From: Thereva unica
Taxonomy: Eukaryota > Arthropoda > Insecta > Diptera > Therevidae
Assembly: GCA_949987705.1 (NCBI GenBank)
Contig: OX465281.1
Location: 221,559,978-221,623,977 of the forward strand
Length of the DNA stretch: 64,000 nucleotides
Direction of reading: 5' to 3'
The notes beneath the pieces were generated by a model. That model had not been told where the DNA came from. It searched no databases and worked only from the letters and a program-made list of their open reading frames with translations. Below, piece by piece: positions 30,886 through 43,729 of the stretch (position 1 is its first letter; each line of letters starts with the position of its first letter). The position numbers were made by a program, and so were the translations under genes.

Positions 30886-33322
30886 TATACAGGCAATATG
30901 TCGGCAACCACAGCTTGCATGAAAACACTAATGACAATGGACAGAGAGTTGTAGAGATGGCAGCAAGTAAGAACTTGGTCGTTGCAAGTACTAGATTTGC
31001 GCGTAAAGATATCCATAAAGCCACCTGGGTATCTCCTGATGGAGCCACTCGCAACCAAATAGATCATGTGTTGATAGACCGCCGCCACCATTCGGGTCTG
31101 ATGACGGTACGAACGTACCGAAGTGCCAACTTCGACTCGGATCACTATCTTGTTGGTAGGGTGCTCCGAGAGCGCATTACAACGCTGAAAAGCTTTGTAT
31201 CCGCTGTTCAGGCTCGAATCAACACAGCTGCACTACGCAATGAAATGGCCAGAAACAGCTACGGTCATGCATTAGAACTCGCCCTAAGTCCTGGGGATGA
31301 GATGCCGGGCGTCGACGAGAACTGGACCCGCCTTAAAAACACTGTCATTAGTACTGCTGATTCCATCTTAGGCAGAAGTCGTAAAGATCGGAACGACTGG
31401 TTCGATAATGAATGCAAGCTGGCAACTGAACGTAAGAATGCCGCGTACCGAGCCATGCAGCAGTCTCGGAGAACACGGGCACGCGAAGAGAACTATAAAG
31501 AGCTCAGAAAAGAAGAAAAGAGAATTCACAGACGAAAAAAGGAAGCCTGGGGAAAAAATCTCGTCTGTGAGCTAGAACAGTACAGAGAACGACGGCCGCA
31601 CCAGGCGCGGGAGTTCTACCAAAGAGTCCGCAGTATGACGCAATTCACACCACGTTACTGCAAGGACAAAGAAGGGAATCTGATCACCGATCCTAAAGGC
31701 ATCTTGGAGCGATGGGAAGAGCACTTTCATGAATTGCTAAATGGCGAGCTAACTGAGGATTCGGAGGCTCCACCAATATCTGATGACAATGCTATGCTGC
31801 CGCCACCAAGCATAGAAGAAGTTAGCAGAGCCATCAGCCGGCTCAAAAACAACAAAACCTCGGGTGCAGACGGCATCGCAGCGGAGCTGGAGGGCCTACA
31901 TTACACCAAGCGATTCATGAATTAATTGTGCAAGTTGGGAGCAGGAAGTGATGCCATAAGACTGGAGAAAAGGCATCCTCTGTCCGGTACACAAAAAAGG
32001 AGATATCACAGCGTGCACTAATTATCGCGGTATAACGTTGTTGAGTACCGTGTATAAGATATTCTCCGCTATCCTACAAAACAGGATGGCCCCATACGCC
32101 AGAAACATCATAGGCCATTACCAGTGTGGCTTCAGCCCAGGCAAATCAACGACTGATCAGATTTTCACCTTGAGGCAGGCTATGGAAAAATGTCTAGAGT
32201 ATCAAAACTCAATTCAACACCTCTTCATAGACTTAAAGCCGCCTATGATAGCATAGCCAGGGTAGAACTCTACAAAGCCATGAGAGAATTCGGCATCCCG
32301 ACAAACTGACAAGACTATGTAGGTTGACCATGATCAATGTGTCAAGCCAAGTAAAGGTATCCGGAACACTGTCCAGACCAATCAACATTTATAATGGACT
32401 CCGACAAGGGGACGGTCTGGCCTGCCTCCTTTTCAACCTGGCGTTGGAGAAAGTGATCCGAGATTCGGGCGTGACATCAAGGGGTACAATCCTCCACAAG
32501 TCCACCCAATTACTGGCTTACGCAGACGACATTGACGTCATTGGAAGAACAACAACAGCTGTACAAGAAGCTTTCACTCAGATTGAGCAAGCGGCAGGAA
32601 ATCTGGGACTGAACATTAACGAAAGCAAAACAAAGTACATGGTGGCCTCGTCTGGAAGAACACCTAACATTGGTCCCACAATCAAGGTAGCGGAACACGA
32701 GTTTGACGTGGTAAAATCATTTACCTACCTTGGGTCAATAGTAGCAGCCGACAATAGCATGGAACCAGAAATACGCGTACGACTGCTAAAAGCCAACAAA
32801 GCCTACTATAGTCTGTCAAGGCTCTTCAAATCCCATAACGTCTAAACTTTTACTATATAAGTCGATGGTCTTACCCGTTCTCACATATGCATCCGAAACG
32901 TGGGTGCTTAGCAAAAAGCACTCAAACCTCTTGGGCGTGTTTGAGAGGAAAATACTTCGGAGGATTGTTGGCTCCGTATGTGAGGAAGGACGATTCCGGA
33001 GACTCTACAATGACGAGATCTACGAGCGCTATCGCGACATAGATGTTGTGAAGAAAATAAAGCTCGGTATGTTCCGGTGGGCAGGGCATCTAGCTCGTAT
33101 GAGTGAAGATGAGCCTGCTCGGAAAGTTCTCTGCAGTAAGACCTATGCGGTGCGACAGCGAGGGAGGCCCAACCTTCGCTGGAAGGATGGCGTAGACCAG
33201 GACGCTCAGAGTTTAGGGATGCCAAACTGGATGACATCGGCTCAGAATCGGGACCGGTGGAGAGAACAGTTGCGCGAGGCCAGGACCGGATCCCGGTTGT
33301 AGAGCCGTTAAAGAAGAAGAAG
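30886..33322 (+). pseudogene. RTE-like LINE, 5'-truncated, 11-bp TSD
   Basis: Plus-strand frames give the C-terminal half of an APE endonuclease (30897-31160: I-H-K-A-T-W-V-S, N-Q-I-D-H-V-L-I-D, S-D-H-Y-L-V), a basic linker, RT motifs (G-F-S-P-G-K-S-T-T-D-Q; L-R-Q-G-D-G-L; catalytic Y-A-D-D at 32517-32528) and a C-terminal region ending near 33302 (R-W-A-G-H-L-A-R-M, G-R-P-N-L-R-W). Breaks near 31920, 32250 and 32845 separate four frames. The 3' end is a GAAGAAGAAG tract. The 11-bp AAAAGAACATC at 30875-30885 repeats at 33323-33333. The few lesions suggest a fairly recent insertion. It is antisense to, and about 85 bp upstream of, the LRR gene's first coding exon. Confidence 0.85.
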
Positions 33323-33333
33323 AAAAGAACATC

Positions 33334-33544
33334 AAAAATAATATCTTAACTCTCAATATCCAACTCCAATGTCTAAATAGTGAGAACTGGAGAACATACT
33401 GTGTTATTCTAGGCGCCATCTATTAGAATTTCGACACAACTGTTATTTTTAACGACTTTAGAACTTGAATTAACGATTTCAAAAGATTTATGTACTAAAC
33501 TAACCGCCCGGGACACAGTTCACTCAAACTTTGATATAAGGGAT
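33334..33544. other. No gene recognised
   Basis: Pre-insertion host sequence following the LINE; no feature visible. Confidence 0.3.
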
Positions 33545-34085
33545 CTCATTCAGCCATTCACATACAGGCCGCCGGCGCCGGCAGGCTGTGGCCTGAAGGT
33601 TTATCGCCTTGAGGCCAAGTATCAACACTCGCCGACTGTTAACTGACGAGAACGAAAAATCTTTAAGCGACCACCACACACTCAGTTTTAACTGCGCAGT
33701 GGAACTGAATTGAAAATCTGTAGGCTCGAAAGTTCGTTGTACCATTTTTTTTTTGCTCAGTATCAGTTGATTTGAGTATGTACATATTTTTAATAATCGC
33801 AAGTGGACAGAACTAAGAGAACTGAATGATAAATTGTCTGATTTGCGCAGTTTATCGGAGCAAAAGAGAGTCTAGAATCTTAGCTCTGAGGACTGACTCA
33901 AAATAGTTCAAAACTGCACAATTCTCAGTTTATCGCTCAAACATGACGTCACACGTGATAGACCGTGCAGTTTAACTGAACGTGTGTGGGCCGCTTTATG
34001 TCTGTGCGTATTTATCGCCAGTCCGGGCCTGAAGATCCGAACTTCTAGTCAGTTTTCGTTGAGGCCATGAAGAATTTTTCACTTT
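33545..34085 (-). repeat. Internal fragment of the TTA-flanked family, inverted
   Basis: ACAGGCCGCCGGCGCCGG, GGCAGGCTGTGGCCTGAA and CGCCTTGAGGCCAAGTAT match, reversed, the interior sequence at 35780-35850 and the 23210-23760 and 61700-62180 regions of the full elements. The terminal repeats are absent. The middle (33660-34000) is unrelated and may be a further insertion. Confidence 0.5.
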
Positions 34086-34109
34086 AATTAGCAACCTGCC
34101 ACTGTCGCC

Positions 34110-35555
34110 CTCGCCTGTGTGTGCAAGGAATCATGAGGTCTCCTGCATTCCACGGCCCATCAGGCGGATGCTTCAAGTCCTCATCCCTCAGTCAGACTCC
34201 ACTCCACGAAGCCTCCACTTTATCATTTGATACTATTTCCGAACAAATCTCAGGGTTTTTGTCGTCCAATCCTGAGTGTGAAATCATCGTTGCGGGTGAT
34301 TTAAATGTTCACAACATAAAATGGCTGACTGACTCAAATGGCACCAGTGTTTCTGGCAAGGGACTTCGAGCTCAAGAATCCCTGATGTTGCTGATCAACG
34401 AACCTATCTCCTTGATTTTTTTCTAACTTCTTATCCAGCGCGTTACTCCGTCAAAGTTGATTCACCTCTTGCCAATTTGGACCACTGCCTAGTCAACGCT
34501 AACTTTACATTCAGATTTCCCACCCCTCCCAAACCAGTTAAGAGAACTGTATGGCATTATGTATGGAGAACTGAATGGCATTCTAGCCAATTGGCCGGGG
34601 CTAATTAATTTTGTCCAACCTACTGACTGGGACCTGTGTTTCCGAAATAAAAACGTCAACTCTGCCGCTATTCGTGAGTTTAGTCTGGTTACTTTAGATA
34701 TTTCCAAGGCTTTTGATAGAGTATGGCACTCAGCCCTGCTAGCCAAACTTAAAGCTATTGGTGTTCACCCACTGCTACAGAATTGGATTGAGAGTTTCCT
34801 GTCTTATCTCCAATAAAAAGTGCAACCCCTCTTCATCCGTGTTAGTGGGTCGTGTTGAACTAATGGCCGACCCATATCTTAACATCCTAGGCGTGACATT
34901 AGCCAAAGACATACGTTGGAATGACCACATATTCCAAATCACCAAACAAGCATCCTAGTGCTTGGGATTTCTCAAGAGATGCAAGTTCCTCCTCCAACCA
35001 TCGGCTCGTGCTGTAATGTATAAGTCCTACATTCGGCCGCTTCTCGAATACAACTATCTCATTTGAGGAGGCGCTCCGAAAACCACCTTGGCGTGGTTAG
35101 ATAAAGTACAAAAAAGGGCCCTCAAACTTATCGGTGATGACGCCGTTTGCTCCACCATCAACCCCTTGTAGCAGCACTCACAAAATTATATCGCTAATAT
35201 CATAGCGATTGTTCCTCTGAAATAAACGCTCTTCAGCCTTCACGATAATCTTATGCCAGCAACACCAGATTGGCGAACTCGTCTCATTCCCTCTACCTGC
35301 AACTCCCCCGTCCACGCACTCTACAAACTAGTAATTCATTTCTAAATAGAACAACTCGACTGTGGAACAACCTTTCGCAGACGGTATTTCCGAACTCCTA
35401 CAACATTCAAGAGCTCAAATGCAGGGTTCATCGACATCTTTTTCAACACCCTCCCGAGCTCTCATACTAAGCTTACTGCTGACGTGACAAACGGCATAAC
35501 GGACTGGTAGTACAAAGGGTGACTCCTGAGCTTAGAACCGCCACATAAAAAAGTG
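34110..35555 (+). pseudogene. CR1/Jockey-like LINE, internally deleted copy
   Basis: Plus-strand frames give endonuclease (I-I-V-A-G-D-L-N-V-H-N at about 34285), an early RT motif (V-T-L-D-I-S-K-A-F-D-R-V-W at about 34690), then jump straight to the thumb region (N-I-L-G-V-T-L-A-K-D near 34880) and the C-terminal W-N-N-L-S. The segment with the catalytic F-A-D-D box is missing, so the copy was dead or deleted. The 3' untranslated region (35470-35555) matches that at 14280-14400. Confidence 0.7.
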
Positions 35556-35579
35556 CTGCCAGCTAGGCTACATAATACT

Positions 35580-36010
35580 CACTCTGAATGAGGGATAAGG
35601 GCCTCAGGTATCCGCCTGTCAGGCCATGGCATGCTGATGATGTTAATTCAAGTGCAAAAATGTTCATGGCCTCAACGAAAACTTTAAAGAACTAACTTTG
35701 AGACTGGAAGTTCTGATCTTCAGACACAAAGTGACAATAAATGCTCCCACATCTTGGACTGCAGACCCCTTCCAGTTGGCGGCCGGGGAGATGTGTGATA
35801 GTTGACTTCAAGGCGAATACTTTCATTCCACAGCCTGCCGCCCACCTGTATATGAAAGGGGGCTTTAAGGTATATTTAAATTCTACACAAAAAAGGGCAA
35901 GCGGAAGCCAGAAAGTATCATAGAAGCCCCTCGATCGACTCGTCGAATGCTACGGCGTACGATCCAAGTAACACTGACCAGCGAAAAGGCTATTAGAATA
36001 TAGAGCTACA
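35580..36010 (+). repeat. Internal fragment of the TTA-flanked family
   Basis: GTGCAAAAATGTTCATGGCC, TTGGCGGCCGG and AGTAACACTGACC.GCGAAAAGG are shared in order with 23380-23880 and 61870-62340. No terminal repeat is present at either side. Confidence 0.55.
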
Positions 36011-37730
36011 GGAAGAATCTTCGCGAACTGGAGAGAACTAGTACGATGCAGAGACGACAGGAAGAAAAGGGGCCCGACTACTACAAGGAAGAAAGAAGGA
36101 AGATCTTTTGTTAAGTGCCATATGCCCCGATAGACCCTCCTTAAAAAACGAAATAGACGGAATATCAGGACAGAGTTCCAGATAAGTACTAAAAATTCAT
36201 TTTCCAGCATATCAGTGTCGTCACTTTTTGTTATTAAGAGGGAAATAAAAATTGTAATTAAAATAAAACAAAAACAAGGATAATTACGAAGATTGACTGG
36301 CGGACTATGTACAAAACAATGAAATGTACACGTTAATTTAGCAGCTGATTCACCTTTGGGAGGCAAATTTGTATTTACGCCTTCTTGAACCTAATTCGTG
36401 ACTAAAAACTACCACACTTTTTATTAAACAAAGACGCTAAGTTCATTCACTTTATAAGAAATCTGCGGGTGCGCAGTGGACGATTTTTAATGATTACAAT
36501 AAGAAATTGTGTTTAAAATTTCACACTTTTTCAAGAGGCTTAAAACAGTATAAGGAACTAAAAATTCTTATCCAATTTTAAAATATTTCCTAGAAAACTT
36601 TATTCATTCAATAAAAAAAAATTTAAGTCGAAATCACCTTAAGTACACAAACACCTTTCGAATTAAATAGATAATCGCTTGTTTGTATATATATAATATA
36701 CAGTTATGCACTTGGCATGCAAGGTGTGTAAGTATCTTATCACGTCTATGATTATACGCACCTGTAAACGACCAATCCATGCGATAACTCCAATTAATAA
36801 ATGAAAAAAATATATTTAATTCGATTTTATGAAAGAAGCACAATAGAAAAAATAATACTAATTATAGGATTAGTCTTAACAAAGTCAAAATCAACAAAAT
36901 TTGCAATTTTCCATAATTAATGGGATTATTCCCATTTAAACTGTGTTTAAATTTTTAAATTGTTTTTGTGTATTTGTTCTTTTTTGTTTTCGTTAATGTT
37001 AACGGACAAAAGATGTGTGAAGTACGAATTAATTGAAAATACTGAGGAAAAAAATATTTTTTCATCATCATCTGAAATTATCTTATCACAGCCCGAAAAA
37101 AACAAGATAAGATAAACAAATGCCGGGGACAGCTTGAATTGGAAGTTTTTATTAAAGATTTCAATCCTTTTTTAAGTGGAGATTTTTAATATTTTAGAAA
37201 TATCTAATTTTGAGTCAAGGGTTAAATTAAAAAATTTGTTTACTTTCGGTAGAATCATTCCCAAAATCAGAATTGTAAAATTTTAAATTTTGGGATTATG
37301 CCCTGCCATCTTTTGTAAAATGATTATACTTCTGAAAGCTCATAGGAAACTTGGAAGTTTATCTCAGACACTGAAATTTCCCAGTTCAGGTATACACAAA
37401 TTTTACCCAAGACACTGATTTTCCTTAGTTACTGCATTCACCCGTTTTTTTTATATTAAAGCTTTTACCTTTCCTTCAACTTAAGTTTACTTCAAGATGA
37501 AAAGCTTTTTTAAGGTTCCCGTATTTGCTAGGGCTGGGCAACAGCTCTTAGCATTTTCCCAGTAGATGACGCCAACTGTAATATAGTGTTACTTTCAGGG
37601 TTGTGACTTCAGTCTAGTTATAACAATTCCCAAACTATTGCGGAGTAATTAGTACAGCTATAATTTTGTTATAAATATTTAAGCAACCTGATACTAGATG
37701 GTGGTAAAATAAGATAATCAAGTTGTCGGT
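36011..37730. other. A/T-rich DNA, no gene recognised
   Basis: No domain, splice-linked frame or repeat partner was found. The 138-residue minus-strand open frame at 35950-36366 overlaps the repeat fragment and has no recognisable domain, although a stretch at about 36200-36290 is hydrophobic. Confidence 0.35.
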
Positions 37731-39728
37731 AAAGCCCGGTATGCTAGGCTCAAGGAATTTGCTCAAGAAAACTTCTGCATTTATTCCCTTAAGGGCCTAA
37801 TACACTCAATCGAGCAATTATAGGGTATCGCGCGCCCGCGAATATTAAGAAAACTATCCAACCAAATGAAATAATTTAAATTAGGTATTTTTAAGAAAAC
37901 ATAAATCTAGCTATTCATGGTGGAAAATTTTAATATTTTTTATTAGTATATTAGTTATAATGGTTCAAAGTTCCGTACCTGCGCCCGGAAAATACTCCTA
38001 TTTAGGTGGAAAAATTTTAAAATTTTTTTAATGTACGATAAACTTAAATCGATTATCTAGCTATTCATGGTGGAAAATTTTTGAATTTTAGCCTTCTTTC
38101 ATGAGTAAGTTATGTTTTAAAAATTGTCCACAAAATTTAAGAACGAAAATTCCCTAAAATTCTTCAGTTTTAATACATCAAATTTCCGCTCCAAGCAAAT
38201 CTCTGCGCTAGTTGTATTCTGTATAAAGCATTTGCGTAATCATACACGAGATGCGTTTGTATAAGTGAGAGCTTCTGCTTCGGCTTTTGCAGGGGAAATT
38301 TCAAACCTTTTTTGTTGCAGGCATGGATGGTGATCGTATTTTCGGGAAAAAATAAAATCTGAGGAAAAATTGGTTTGTTTGGCAAGAATTTTAATGACTT
38401 GCTTGATGGTGATTTCCTTGATTTGAGAATTTAGGGATTCTTGCCCGGTGGTCAGGTAGTGATCAATCGGTGTTTATTATCTTGGCTTTATGAAAAACCC
38501 AAGAAAAGATTTTAATGGCAAATACTACCTTCATGTAATAATTAAGTTTTATGACATCCTTGTTTTTCGTTATTGTCTTTTTAGCCGTAACAACTTCCCG
38601 GAACTAGATTCGCAAAAAAGGTGTATCCCTTGCACAGGTATTTTACAACATGAGTGTAGATAAATTTTGCGTAAATTCATTTTTTATGGTTTTTATTATT
38701 TTTGTATGTAAATATGGGCTTTGCTGGACCTCTGGGTTAATTTGGTAGGAGGTCCGGAAATTTGGAAAGTCGGGGGTGTTTTTCAGATTTTTTAGTAAAG
38801 GGGGTGGGAGCCAAACAAAAAAAACTAGTATCTAGCACTTGCTAAATTTCAAATCAGCAAAAGCAGCGATATCAAAATTTCACATGAATGAAAAATTTAA
38901 ATATCAAACAAAAAAGATCTATTCTCATATCCCATGACAGGAACAAGTTCGTAGAGTGCATTACTGCGACATTAATTCAATTTCCATTCATAATTATCTA
39001 ACACTGGCTTCAATTTCTAGCCGGCGACACCGCAGAAGAGATTTCTTGAAAGTCGCCAGAAAATTTACCTCGGGCACGCACTCATAAAGTAAAGCCCAAC
39101 AAGACATACGAATGCAGCCGAACCCCTTTATTGTGCAAAGATTTCCCCTCCGGCGGCCGTGTTGTGCACTGCAAGCAGTGCACAACAGGTAATTTTGACT
39201 GTGTTAGGATGTTTTTGAGATTGGGTTAGTTTAATTTTGTGACTGTATTTTTTTTTAAGCTTCCCTTAATATTTTGTTGTTGGAACTGAATTTCATGTTG
39301 GACTTCGTCGCTGAGTGTATTAGGGCCTTAAGAAAAAGTGACAGTCGGTAAGAAATTTTGGCATTTGTCTAATTGTCGTTGCTGACAGTACAGTTGTTTT
39401 GTTAAGGGCTCAACGATTACTTAAAACGCAAGGCTTCCTTCAACTTCTACTTTCAATTAAAAAAAAACCCATGAAACGTCAAAATTACTTAAAGAAATAA
39501 GTGCCTCGACACTTATTTCTGGAAGAAAAACTAAAATTTTATCAATAGCGACATCTGCGCGTCATTAAAAAAACACGATTTTTCTGGTGTGATTTCTTGA
39601 ACCTAGCATACCGGGTGAAGAAATCGCAGCAGAAAATATTTCTGAGCCATTTCTTGACAATTTTTTTTTACATAGGTTTAAGATATGTAGGTCAAGTAAT
39701 TACTTGAGCCTAGCATACCGGGCTTTAA
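37731..39728. mobile_element. 2-kb DNA element with ~24-bp TIRs
   Basis: The left end TAAAGCCCGGTATGCTAGGC and the right end, its near-exact complement (GCCTAGCATACCGGGCTTTA), face each other. A third partial inverted motif CCTAGCATACCGGG lies at 39601-39614, which suggests a nested or partly duplicated right end. Inside are degenerate tandem repeats around CTAGCTATTCATGGTGGAAAA (37910-38090), weak open frames only, and a hairpin at 39160-39187. The target duplication cannot be separated from the TIR edge (TA or TAA). Confidence 0.55.
39160..39187. other. Perfect 12-bp stem hairpin
   Basis: TGTTGTGCACTG and CAGTGCACAACA separated by CAAG. It lies inside the 2-kb TIR element. Confidence 0.5.
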
Positions 39729-40055
39729 TGTTTAAGTTTTTCCGCTAGAGTATGCGAAATGGCTGCCACATTAGTCTGCCACTGATACCTGCGACAAAAC
39801 TAAATGATCGTTTCAAAGGTTAAGTATAACGTTGAGGAGCCTGCTAGTTTAACTAGTTCATCGCCGAAGGTTGAACAACAAGACGAAGTCACCTTCCTGA
39901 TATCTGCTACTGTTTGCTCGGGGGTCGTATCCTGTTTTCATTCGGTCACTAGCTATCTTAAAATTCTTCTTTGTGAGCTGGTGGATTTCTGCGAGCCGAT
40001 CACGAAGTTCGCCTGCCTAGCCCATCGTGGATTCGTTGGTTTCACCGGTGTCCCA
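39729..40055. other. No gene recognised
   Basis: Between the TIR element and the LINE 3' end. The 87-residue plus-strand frame has no recognisable domain. Confidence 0.3.
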
Positions 40056-40059
40056 AATT

Positions 40060-41560
40060 TCAGATAGGTTAGGTTAGATGTTGCTGAACTGTTAATATGA
40101 AGCTCATACATACACTTAGGGCAAAAAGGATAAGGCCATTGTGATGCCATAGTGATCCCACTTTAAACCTGATGCTAAAACGTTGTTTTTTCGCTAAACC
40201 ACCTCGAGGATGTAATGAATTTTCTTAGCTGCGGGATCCCAAACTTTGAGATTTTGGCAAGCTCTGAGCACGCTCTAGGTTTCTCAAAAATATGGTTAGC
40301 CTCCTTCGGCTTAGGGCTGGGAAGTGACAGAATGTAGTTAGTACACTTTCTTCACTTTCGCTTCTGCAAAAATTGTAAGTCTCAAGACCTAAGCGGGCTG
40401 CATGCGTGTCTGTGGTTGGTGGTCGTGCCTTTCTAAGCCTGTTCGTCAGCCTTCAATTTGCCTATATATTACCCGTATGAAGAGGGTTCCAAAATTCTGG
40501 AACATATCGTTAAGAGATCTGCGACATTCAGAGATAGCTCTAGAGCTGTTTGCACAAGATCGGAGGGCTTTCAGAGCCACCTGACTATCTGAGAAGATGT
40601 AGACAGTCCGATTCCTATCGCCTTGACGGGTTTTTAGTAGAGCAGCTTCATGTATGGCTAGAATCTGCGCTTGGTATACATACACTTCAGTGATCGGGTA
40701 GTCGGAGGAGACTTCAATCCCAAGCTCTGCGAAAAGATTCCTCCTCCTACTCGACTTTCAAGCGTAGAGCCATCAGTAAAGCAGTTTATGGCATCCTGAA
40801 AACTGTATGATCTATTTCACAATTGATGAAATGAAGCGATGTGGACTTCGTAGTTTCTCTTGAGGGTAGCCTCGGGTATACAGAGGTCGGTTTTTATGGG
40901 GACGATAAGTGTGTTCAGCATCTTCGTGTGCGCTTCCCTGATTCCGGACCAAAACCCAGATTATTTTATTCTAAGGGCTGTGATGGTTGTGCTTTCCATT
41001 GCCAGAAGATTCAAAGGAGGGAGGTATATCATAACATTTAGGGCATCTGTAGGTGTGGAGCGAAGTGCTCCTGTTATGCATAACTCCGCACATATGTGCA
41101 CCTTCCGTAGTTTGCTTAGCACGGTGGACATACTTAACGTTGGCTACCATACTAGGACCCCGTACGGGGCGGACAATCGATGTGTATATCAATCGTACGG
41201 AGCCAGGAAGTGATGCCTCTGCCTCCATGTGTCGCTACATAGTTACGAACCAAAACAGCGGGGAAAGTACTCCTTTTGCTGGTTGCCTCTATTGACGGCT
41301 CGTTAGACCGAGCAGCCGCATAGGATCAAGCTCACCATCCTGCTAGTAAGCATTAGAGACACCAGCGATTCCTCTATCCCCTGTTCCGTCAAGGCCAGGT
41401 TAATGACGTCCTGGAATGGGTTAAGCTAGAGTCTTGCAGTTGGAACTCTATAAACCTGTGATCTAAGAAGTAGTGTTCCTTTGAGACCTACCAGGTCAAT
41501 ATTCGGTCGGAGTGGCAGTCTGAAACGAGGGAGCCAAAGATAGAGGGCTGCAAATACATG
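40060..41560 (-). pseudogene. R1/Jockey-type LINE with RNase H, 3' part
   Basis: Going 5' to 3' on the minus strand: the post-RT region near 41228-41160 (S-V-R-L-I-Y-T-S-I-V-R-P), the RNase H domain at 40685-40446 (Q-A-Q-I-L-A-I-H-E-A and Y-I-F-S-D-S-Q-V-A-L-K-A-L), then a C-terminal segment around 40400-40290 that reads Y-N-F-C-R-S-E...C-H-F-P-A-L-S-R-R-R. The sequence fades out near 40060. Frameshifts are frequent and the RT catalytic core is absent. The combination of RNase H and a C-terminal C/H cluster fits LINEs of the R1/I/Jockey assemblage. Confidence 0.65.
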
Positions 41561-41569
41561 CCGACAAGA

Positions 41570-42195
41570 GTAAGATTCTAATTCAGTCAAGGGTGGAAAG
41601 AAGAAGAATAAATCCCAACACCACGAAGAAACGCGGCAAACAGAACATACTTCTCACTATTGCCAGTAATGAAATCCAGAGACATTCACAGAAAAACCAA
41701 AATAAGAATCTACAAAACCATCATATGCACAGTAGTATGGAGTTTGTATGTGAAGCATGGAGTATCTTCCAGAAATCCGCCCACAAGATCGATATATTTG
41801 AGAGGAAGGTTCTCCGAAAGATATACGGCCCAATCAATGAAGACAATACGCTACAATAACGACTTGTACGATTTATACAAAGAGTGTAAACTTTCGACAC
41901 ATGCTAAGCTACTGCATTTACTTTGGGCCGGTCATATCCAAAGAATGGATGACTCAAGGATACCAAAAAAGCCCTGTATCTACTACCAGATGGTAAAAGA
42001 CCAGTTGGCAGGCCACGGTCAAGGATAATGAATGAGACAATGTCAAGGCCGATGCAGCAAAACTGCTCAATATAAAACCGGAGACATGCTGCGGAGCAGA
42101 GAGACGTTTGAAGGAAGAAGCTAATGGAGGCCAAGGCTCGAATTGGGCTGTAGAGCTGTCGAAGAAAAAGAACCCAAGACCTATCCACAGCCGGG
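41570..42195 (+). pseudogene. RTE-like LINE C-terminal fragment
   Basis: Two overlapping plus-strand frames read F-E-R-K-V-L-R-K-I-Y-G-P, then L-W-A-G-H-I-Q-R-M-D-D-S-R-I-P-K-K, and K-R-P-V-G-R-P-R near 42000. This matches the C-terminal organisation of the LINE at 30886-33322 (F-E-R-K-I-L-R-R-I-V-G, R-W-A-G-H-L-A-R-M). The RT core is missing. Confidence 0.65.
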
Positions 42196-42353
42196 CGTTT
42201 CGACAGTTTCAGCAATACACCCTGTATATGAAAACTTCGAAATACATTCTAAAGCCGACTTCTCTCCGTAGTGCAATCATACTAAGATTTGGTACGGACA
42301 CTGTAAAAACATCTTTGTAAGATCTGACCGTCTAGGCATACAATGTTCATCCA

Positions 42354-42485
42354 ATGAAAATTGCCTATGACTCAGGCCTCCTTGCAAAAAATGTTCATTT
42401 TGATACCGCTGAGGAAGATATCATTAAAAATACTAAGAAATTCAACAAGTGCGCTGGCAAAGCCATTATTTCTGGATTTGCCTAA
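42354..42485 (+). other. Short open frame (43 codons), unrecognised
   Basis: An ATG-initiated frame ending in TAA, with balanced amino-acid use and no repeat partner in the window. No domain is recognised and no splice sites of note surround it. It could be an exon fragment of a decayed gene or chance. Reported only because it is not explained by a named transposon. Confidence 0.15.
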
Positions 42486-43725
42486 CATCGAATAGTTCAT
42501 AGAACACTCCAAGAAATACACTTACAATTGGATTTGGTGTCTAGTATATTTCCACTATCTTGCCTTCCTCTTATCACTAGCTCGCGATCTCGTTTTTAGC
42601 CAATTTAATAATCTTTAAAATCTTACCAAAATTTTTTATCACACCCTCCAGTTTTACTGCTTAACTTACGGCAGACTTTTATGGTGTGTAAAATCGCAAA
42701 TTTAGTCACTGCTACGTAACCGCACTTTTCAACACACAATAGTAAAGACAATCTATATCACATATACTGAACTGCTCACTCAAAGAATGCCTGAACAATG
42801 AAAATCAAACAAACACATCATAAATATTAGTTAGAGGAGATGCAGCTGTTTCAACTTTCTTTTTCATAAAATGAGCTTACGCATTCATATTTATTTTCTC
42901 CTCTAAGTTCTGTTAAATCTTGGAAAATATTCTAAACTGTGAACGATCTCATTCGATTATATCAACACGCTTTCATTTCTTATCTCGTCCCAAGAATATG
43001 AATTCTCAGCCTTTATAAAAATTGTAGTTATCTCTTCGTTTACAAAATGCTTATAGATCGTGATACTACGAAAGTCAGCTGTAGTGCTCGAGTAAATTTT
43101 ATAATTAATACTTTGACATGAAAGCTTATTAGAAAACTAAAATATAACAATTTCATACTCAATCTATTTCGTATTTTCCGCAGTCATTCTTTCTTTTCCA
43201 GAAGGATTGGGATCGAAACTTTTCAATGTGAACAGTAGAAATACTTGGTTTCCAAGAGATGAATTGTAAAGTATCGAAATCACGACCATAGGTATTGCTA
43301 GAACGTCTATAAGCTATCGCGGAAATTGAACAGCAGTGAGAACAAGGTCAGCCAAATAACCTTTTTAATTTTGGTTATTGCATAGTTATTTTTTCTTATT
43401 ATAATGTAGACATCTTGACAATTTGTTTGGTCTAGACTTGACAGATAACATGATTTAAATGATCCCAACATTAAATCAGGCCGACTTTGATTCTTTAGTT
43501 CAGGAAGAGCATGGATTTCATTGGTCATTCATACACGAAGAACCATGCTTTTGCTCTTGCAAATTTCCTAAATACACCCGGAGCAGCAGCGCTCAAAGCA
43601 GCTTTTGTGATGTTTTTTGTATATTTACCTTTTCTTTATATTAAAAAAAAAATCTTTACTCGGCCTACAACAATAATTTCCCCCTGATTTGAAGATTTTT
43701 CATTATTTTACCTTTGGAGTGCTTT
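42486..43725. other. No gene recognised
   Basis: Mixed A/T-rich sequence. Open frames near 43307-43644 are short, overlap on both strands and have no domain. Confidence 0.4.
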
Positions 43726-43729
43726 CCCT

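Noticed and set aside
40062..40080. Telomere-like GGTTAGGTTAG motif
   Set aside because: Only two units; it lies at a LINE 3' end and does not form an array.
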